Below, piece by piece: positions 12,949 through 16,174 of a stretch of 16,174 bases of DNA. A program made the position numbers and the translations under genes. Below the pieces are notes generated by a model. That model had not been told where the DNA came from. It saw nothing but the letters and a program-made list of their open reading frames with translations, and searched no databases. Source of the DNA: Gemmatimonadota bacterium (GTDB taxonomy: Bacteria > Gemmatimonadota > Gemmatimonadetes > Longimicrobiales > Gaopeijiaceae). Positions within the stretch are counted from its first letter, which is position 1. The number at the start of each line of letters is the position of its first letter. The stretch lies in NCBI GenBank assembly GCA_030550695.1, contig JAUQOX010000037.1, positions 1 through 16,174 of the forward strand, given 5' to 3'.

Positions 12949-14145
12949 ATGGAAGGGGTCCCCATCCTTCAGGCAACCACCCCTTCCGGGTGGGAGGAGG
13001 CCGGCCAGGAGGCGGTCCCGGCCTTTCCGGGTACGGTCTTTGCTTCCCCAGGGCCGCTGGCGGCAGGGTTCGACACTTCTTGGCCCGCCGACCACGCCAC
13101 TCTGTCCGGACTTGGGACAGAAAGACTGGCCCGGAGGGTCTGGCCGTGCGGGAGGTCGGCCCTTCGGGCTCCGACGGTCACTCTGGAACCCCGCGAGGAG
13201 GCGCCTTTCCCCGCCGTGCCCAGCGTTCTCCCCGAGAAAGAGACCTTGGAGCTGGTCCTCCGACGGCTGGCTGGCCTCCGGGAAGCCGGACTCTGGCCCC
13301 ACGGCCGCCGGGACCTCTGGACGGACGCCCTGGGGGTGGTCTGTCTCCTCACCCTCCATCAGGAGCTCCAAGAAGAACGCTACCTGGCCGAAGCCGAATG
13401 GGTAGCCCAGGAGGTGGACCGGGTCCTGGGCCGGAGGAGGGGGATTCGGATGGGGGAGAGTCCGGAGGCCCGCGGGCAGTATTTCCGTTCCCAGATCCTC
13501 TGGCTCTTCGCCCTTCACCGACTCGGCGAGAGCTTGCCGCGGTACCGCCAGAGGGCCCTGGCCCTGGTCCGGGAGATCCATGCACCGTTCGTCCGGCCCC
13601 GGGTAGGGATCCATTCCAGGATGGACGAGGACCTGCGGGGTCCTTTCCCAGGTTCGGGGCCCGGCCGGATCGAGGTGTTCCTGGCCTTGGCAGTCTACCG
13701 CCTCCTGGACGCCGAAGCCCTCAGCGCCGAGATCGAGGAGGTGGAGGGGCTGGTGGAGCGGACCTATCGCTCGCTGGCTCCGGACCACGGCATCGACCTG
13801 GGGCTTCTCCTGTGGTCCACCCACTTCTTCCCCCGGGAAAACTGGTCCATCCTGCTTCGCGAACGGGTGTTGACGGCCCTGGACGGCCGGTGGGTGGACC
13901 CTCCGGGGTACTTCCGGCGCAACCTGCCGGAGCCTTGGAGCGGACCCATGCGGCAGGACCGGCTCGCCCTGACCAACCTCACCATGACGGTGGGGTTGCA
14001 GGCCCATGGGGTCTGGCCCCACAGGGTCCGGAGGGTCCAGCGGTATTTCCTGGAAGACTACCGCTGGGAGGGGGAGGGTAAGGACCCGCTGGGACCTCTC
14101 CTGATGTGCATCTCCCTCCACCCGGGGCTCCTCCTCCGGGGCTGA
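12949..14145 (+). CDS. Conserved-looking protein of unknown function, probably all-alpha
   Basis: I cannot assign this 398-residue protein to a named family. Residues 1-95 are Pro/Gly-rich with no membrane helix or signal peptide. From about 98 to 398 it is mostly amphipathic helices in repeated hairpins, reminiscent of an (alpha/alpha) toroid such as epimerases, terpenoid cyclases or six-hairpin glycosidases. Likely functional patches are LWPHGRRDLWTDALG (115-129), GQYFRSQILWLFALHRLGE (176-194), the charged stretch HSRMDEDLRGPFPG (222-235), WSTHFFPRENW (289-299) and WVDPPGYFRRN (315-325). The start at 12949 has GGAGGT 11 bases upstream, slightly far, and AAGGG nearer; a later start is possible because the first 95 residues look poorly constrained. 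It is divergent from the SDR/asparaginase pair, so common control is possible. Confidence 0.75.
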   Translation: MEGVPILQATTPSGWEEAGQEAVPAFPGTVFASPGPLAAGFDTSWPADHATLSGLGTERLARRVWPCGRSALRAPTVTLEPREEAPFPAVPSVLPEKETLELVLRRLAGLREAGLWPHGRRDLWTDALGVVCLLTLHQELQEERYLAEAEWVAQEVDRVLGRRRGIRMGESPEARGQYFRSQILWLFALHRLGESLPRYRQRALALVREIHAPFVRPRVGIHSRMDEDLRGPFPGSGPGRIEVFLALAVYRLLDAEALSAEIEEVEGLVERTYRSLAPDHGIDLGLLLWSTHFFPRENWSILLRERVLTALDGRWVDPPGYFRRNLPEPWSGPMRQDRLALTNLTMTVGLQAHGVWPHRVRRVQRYFLEDYRWEGEGKDPLGPLLMCISLHPGLLLRG

Positions 14146-14195
14146 GGCCGCCACCGCCCCCCACGGCGGACGGGTCCCTTCCCCCTTCCCCCCCG

Positions 14196-14213
14196 CCCCC
14201 GGTTCCCCGGGGG
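14196..14213. terminator. GC hairpin between convergent genes
   Basis: CCCCCGG (14196-14202) and CCGGGGG (14207-14213) are perfect 7-bp arms around TTCC. The hairpin sits just after the DUF2784 stop on the minus strand and 50 bp after the plus-strand gene, so it could serve both. No T-tract follows on either strand, which weakens the case for intrinsic termination. Confidence 0.3.
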
Positions 14214-14218
14214 GATCT

Positions 14219-14608
14219 TCAGGGCCTTCCTCCGGCCAGGTCTCGACGGCGCCGCCTTCGGGTCAGAGCCCAGCCGTAGACCAGCCCGTTCACCAACAGC
14301 ACGATCCCCCCCAAGACCCACTGATGGACCCGGGTGAGCCCCACCGGATAGAGAAGGGGGAAGAGGTAGTGCTCGATGAAACCGCCCTCGTACCCCGCTT
14401 GGCCTCCCAAAGCCCGGAGGTGGAGCTCCAGGGGGGTGAGGGGACAGATCCAACCCGAGAACTCCACCCAGGCGCCCCAGGCGGCAAGGGGGATGTGGAA
14501 CCAGGCCGCCCGGGGCCAGCGAAGGACCAGCAGCCCCCCGAGGACCACCCAAAGGATGAAGGCCAGGTGGAACAGAAGGACGGCATCAGCCAGGAGCCGG
14601 TAGGTCAC
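14219..14608 (-). CDS. DUF2784 family membrane protein
   Basis: This 129-residue protein matches the DUF2784 pattern: a first helix with LLADAVLLFHLAFILWVVLGG (5-25), the signature SGWICPLTPLE (51-61) and GGFIEHYLFPLLYP (75-88), then a last helix around 96-115 and a basic C-terminus. About four membrane helices are expected. The family is common in bacteria and has no established function that I know of; the invariant-looking Cys55, Glu61, Glu79 and His80 would be the residues to test. GTG at 14608 is chosen because GGAGGGGAG lies directly upstream; a TTG at 14632 would add eight residues with no clear Shine-Dalgarno. It is convergent with the unknown gene and divergent from the YdfG-type SDR. 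Confidence 0.88.
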   Translation of the reverse strand: MTYRLLADAVLLFHLAFILWVVLGGLLVLRWPRAAWFHIPLAAWGAWVEFSGWICPLTPLELHLRALGGQAGYEGGFIEHYLFPLLYPVGLTRVHQWVLGGIVLLVNGLVYGWALTRRRRRRDLAGGRP

Positions 14609-14754
14609 TGCTCCCCTCCGGGGTGGGTCCAAGCGCCTTGTGAAGGGAGCCTACCCGTGGGACATTGGTAGGGTCCGGGAAACCCCTGCTGGTCCCACCT
14701 CCGCGGGTGGCGGCCTCCTGGGAGTCATCTCCGAGCTCTATCCCTGCTCACCCC

Positions 14755-15546
14755 ATGTTCGGACCGAATCGAATTCAAGGAAAGACCGTTCTCATCACCG
14801 GCGCGTCCTCCGGCATCGGCGAGGCCTGTGCGAGGGCCCTGGCCGCCCACGGCGCCCACCTCATCCTCTGCGCCCGGCGGCAGGAGCGGCTGACAGCCCT
14901 CCAAGCCAGCCTGGAAGCGGCCCACGGCGTCCGGGTTCAGGTTTATCGTCTCGATGTCCGGGATCGACCGGCCGTGGAAGCCCTGGCGGCGGACCTCAGT
15001 CGGAACGGCGTGGTGCCGGATGTACTGGTGAACAATGCCGGGAAGGCCCTGGGCCTCCACCTCCTCCACGAAGGCTCCGTAGAGGACTGGGAGGAGATGA
15101 TCGATACGAACGTGAAGGGCCTCCTCTACATGACCCGGGCGGTGCTCCCCCTCATGGTGGCCCGAGACTCGGGCCACGTGGTGAATATCGGAAGCATCGC
15201 CGGACATCAGGTCTACCAGAAGGGGGCGGTCTACAACGCCACCAAATTCGCCGTCCGGGCCCTGAACGAAGGCATGGCCCTGGATCTCTTCGGCACCAGG
15301 ATCCGCGTGACGAGCATCGATCCGGGGTTGGTGGAGACGGAGTTCTCCCGGGTCCGCTTCCATGGCGACGTGAACCGGGCCCGTGCCGTCTACGAGGGAT
15401 ATCAGCCCCTCCGGCCCGAAGACATCGCCGAGATCGTCCTGTTCGTCTTGAACGTGCCGGAGCACGTGAACATTCTGGACCTGGTGGTCCTCCCCACCGC
15501 GCAAAGGAGCGCCCACATGGTCCACCGGACACCCTCCGGGGGTTGA
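14755..15546 (+). CDS. YdfG-type SDR oxidoreductase (NADP-dependent 3-hydroxy acid dehydrogenase-like)
   Basis: This 263-residue classical short-chain dehydrogenase resembles E. coli YdfG, which acts on 3-hydroxy acids such as serine, allo-threonine and 3-hydroxypropionate and reduces malonic semialdehyde. The cofactor loop is TGASSGIG (15-22), followed by CARRQERL (39-46), where the arginines favour NADP. NNAG is at 93-96. The catalytic set is complete: Asn119 in DTNVKG, Ser147 in NIGSIAG, Tyr160 and Lys164 in YNATK. The C-terminal half has PGLVETEFSRVRFHGD (190-205) and PEDIAEIVLFVLNVPEHVNI (221-240), typical of this subgroup. The start at 14755 is set by homology; no strong Shine-Dalgarno is present, so translation may be weak or leaderless, and a TTG at 14665 would add 30 unlikely residues. 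An MFS transporter follows after 109 bp. Confidence 0.93.
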   Translation: MFGPNRIQGKTVLITGASSGIGEACARALAAHGAHLILCARRQERLTALQASLEAAHGVRVQVYRLDVRDRPAVEALAADLSRNGVVPDVLVNNAGKALGLHLLHEGSVEDWEEMIDTNVKGLLYMTRAVLPLMVARDSGHVVNIGSIAGHQVYQKGAVYNATKFAVRALNEGMALDLFGTRIRVTSIDPGLVETEFSRVRFHGDVNRARAVYEGYQPLRPEDIAEIVLFVLNVPEHVNILDLVVLPTAQRSAHMVHRTPSGG

Positions 15547-15655
15547 TCCCAGCACCCCGGGGGGAGATCCCCGTCTCCGCCGGACTTCGCCTTCCTCCCC
15601 CGCCTCTGCCCGGGGTCGAGCCGAAGCCGGGGGGACGATCATCCCTTGGCCTACC

Positions 15656-16174
15656 ATGCGCCGGCCCTCGCCCTACCTGATCGTCTTTACCCTCTGGCTC
15701 CTGGTCTTCTCGGCCAGCAGCCAGATCATGATCCTATCTCCTATCCTCCCCCGGATCGGGTCGGAGCTGGACATTCCCCAGGCGTGGTTGGGAACGTTGG
15801 TGTCGGCCTACTCCTTCATGGTGGGGGTTTTCGCCCTCATCGCCGGCCCCATTTCCGACCGGGTGGGACGCCGGCGCATCCTGGTGACGGGCAGCGGCGC
15901 CATGACCCTCGCCCTCCTGGCCCACTATTTCGTGCAAGGCTATTTCTCCTTTTTGGCGGTGAGGGTCTTGGCGGGGGTCGCCGGTGGGATCCTGAGTGGG
16001 GCAGCCGTCTCCTACGTGGGGGACTACTTCCCTTACCACCGGCGAGGTTGGGCTGTGGGTTGGGTGATGAGCGGTTCGGCCTTCGGTCAGATCCTCGGGA
16101 TCCCTGCCGGCGTCCTGCTGGCGGGCCGCTTCGGATTTCGCGCCCCGTTCTTCCTCTTTGCGGCCACCATGGCC
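15656..16174 (+). CDS. MFS transporter, C-terminus cut by window edge
   Basis: The first 173 residues of a major facilitator superfamily transporter are present; complete members have about 400 residues and 12 helices, so more than half lies beyond the window. Helices are visible at about 7-30, 44-64, 75-94, 97-118, 131-155 and 160-173. Motif A between helices 2 and 3 is GPISDRVGRRR (64-74), Arg103 in RVLAGVAGG matches the helix 4 charge, and GSAFGQILGIPAGVLLAG (140-157) is a helix 5 pattern like that of drug/H+ antiporters. This suggests an efflux protein, but substrate cannot be read from the sequence. The ATG at 15656 opens directly into helix 1 and has no clear Shine-Dalgarno. It follows the YdfG-type SDR by 109 bp on the same strand. 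Confidence 0.92.
   Translation, partial: MRRPSPYLIVFTLWLLVFSASSQIMILSPILPRIGSELDIPQAWLGTLVSAYSFMVGVFALIAGPISDRVGRRRILVTGSGAMTLALLAHYFVQGYFSFLAVRVLAGVAGGILSGAAVSYVGDYFPYHRRGWAVGWVMSGSAFGQILGIPAGVLLAGRFGFRAPFFLFAATMA

Noticed and set aside
12745..14154. Upstream extension of the minus-strand SDR to 732 codons
   Set aside because: The extra part is the shadow of the plus-strand gene at 12949; the SDR homology starts at the ATG at 12744, which has a good Shine-Dalgarno.

Overview
This window is a compact, very GC-rich bacterial segment (roughly two thirds G+C, with many poly-C/poly-G runs between genes). It shows no rRNA, tRNA, CRISPR array, insertion sequence or prophage gene. The genes point to a heterotroph that makes ATP by substrate-level phosphorylation (butyrate kinase, pyruvate kinase), handles glycans (two alpha/alpha-barrel glycosidases) and exports proteins by both Sec-like and Tat-like signals. 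No phylogenetic marker is present. The mixture fits a high-GC Acidobacteriota-like or deep-branching Firmicutes-like lineage, but taxonomy is a guess.

Layout from left to right: (1) a butyrate kinase on the minus strand, cut by the left edge, divergent from a MarR-family regulator with an unusual four-cysteine tail; their 5' ends flank an AT-rich intergenic region with palindromes. (2) A 446-bp gene-free stretch rich in GC hairpins, then a small four-helix membrane protein. (3) A minus-strand pair, pyruvate kinase followed by a rhomboid protease. (4) Divergent from pyk, a plus-strand pair of glycosidases: a probable exported glycogen-debranching-like enzyme and a GH63-like enzyme. (5) A tight minus-strand pair: a catalytically atypical SDR followed 10 bp later by a Tat-type N4-asparaginase/glycosylasparaginase. 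(6) A plus-strand conserved protein of unknown function, divergent from that pair. (7) A minus-strand DUF2784 membrane protein. (8) A plus-strand YdfG-type SDR and an MFS transporter cut by the right edge.

How the parts may work together (inference): the divergent pyk/glycosidase arrangement puts sugar release and the last step of glycolysis around one control region, and butyrate kinase would give an additional ATP-forming end step, possibly controlled by the neighbouring MarR protein. The most unusual items are the MarR protein with a C-x2-C-x7-C-x9-C module, the SDR that has lost its Tyr and Lys catalytic residues, the two-glycosidase operon, and the unrecognised 398-residue protein. I see no convincing novel multi-gene defence or mobile system. 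Most very long open frames opposite the genes are shadows caused by the scarcity of stop codons at this base composition.
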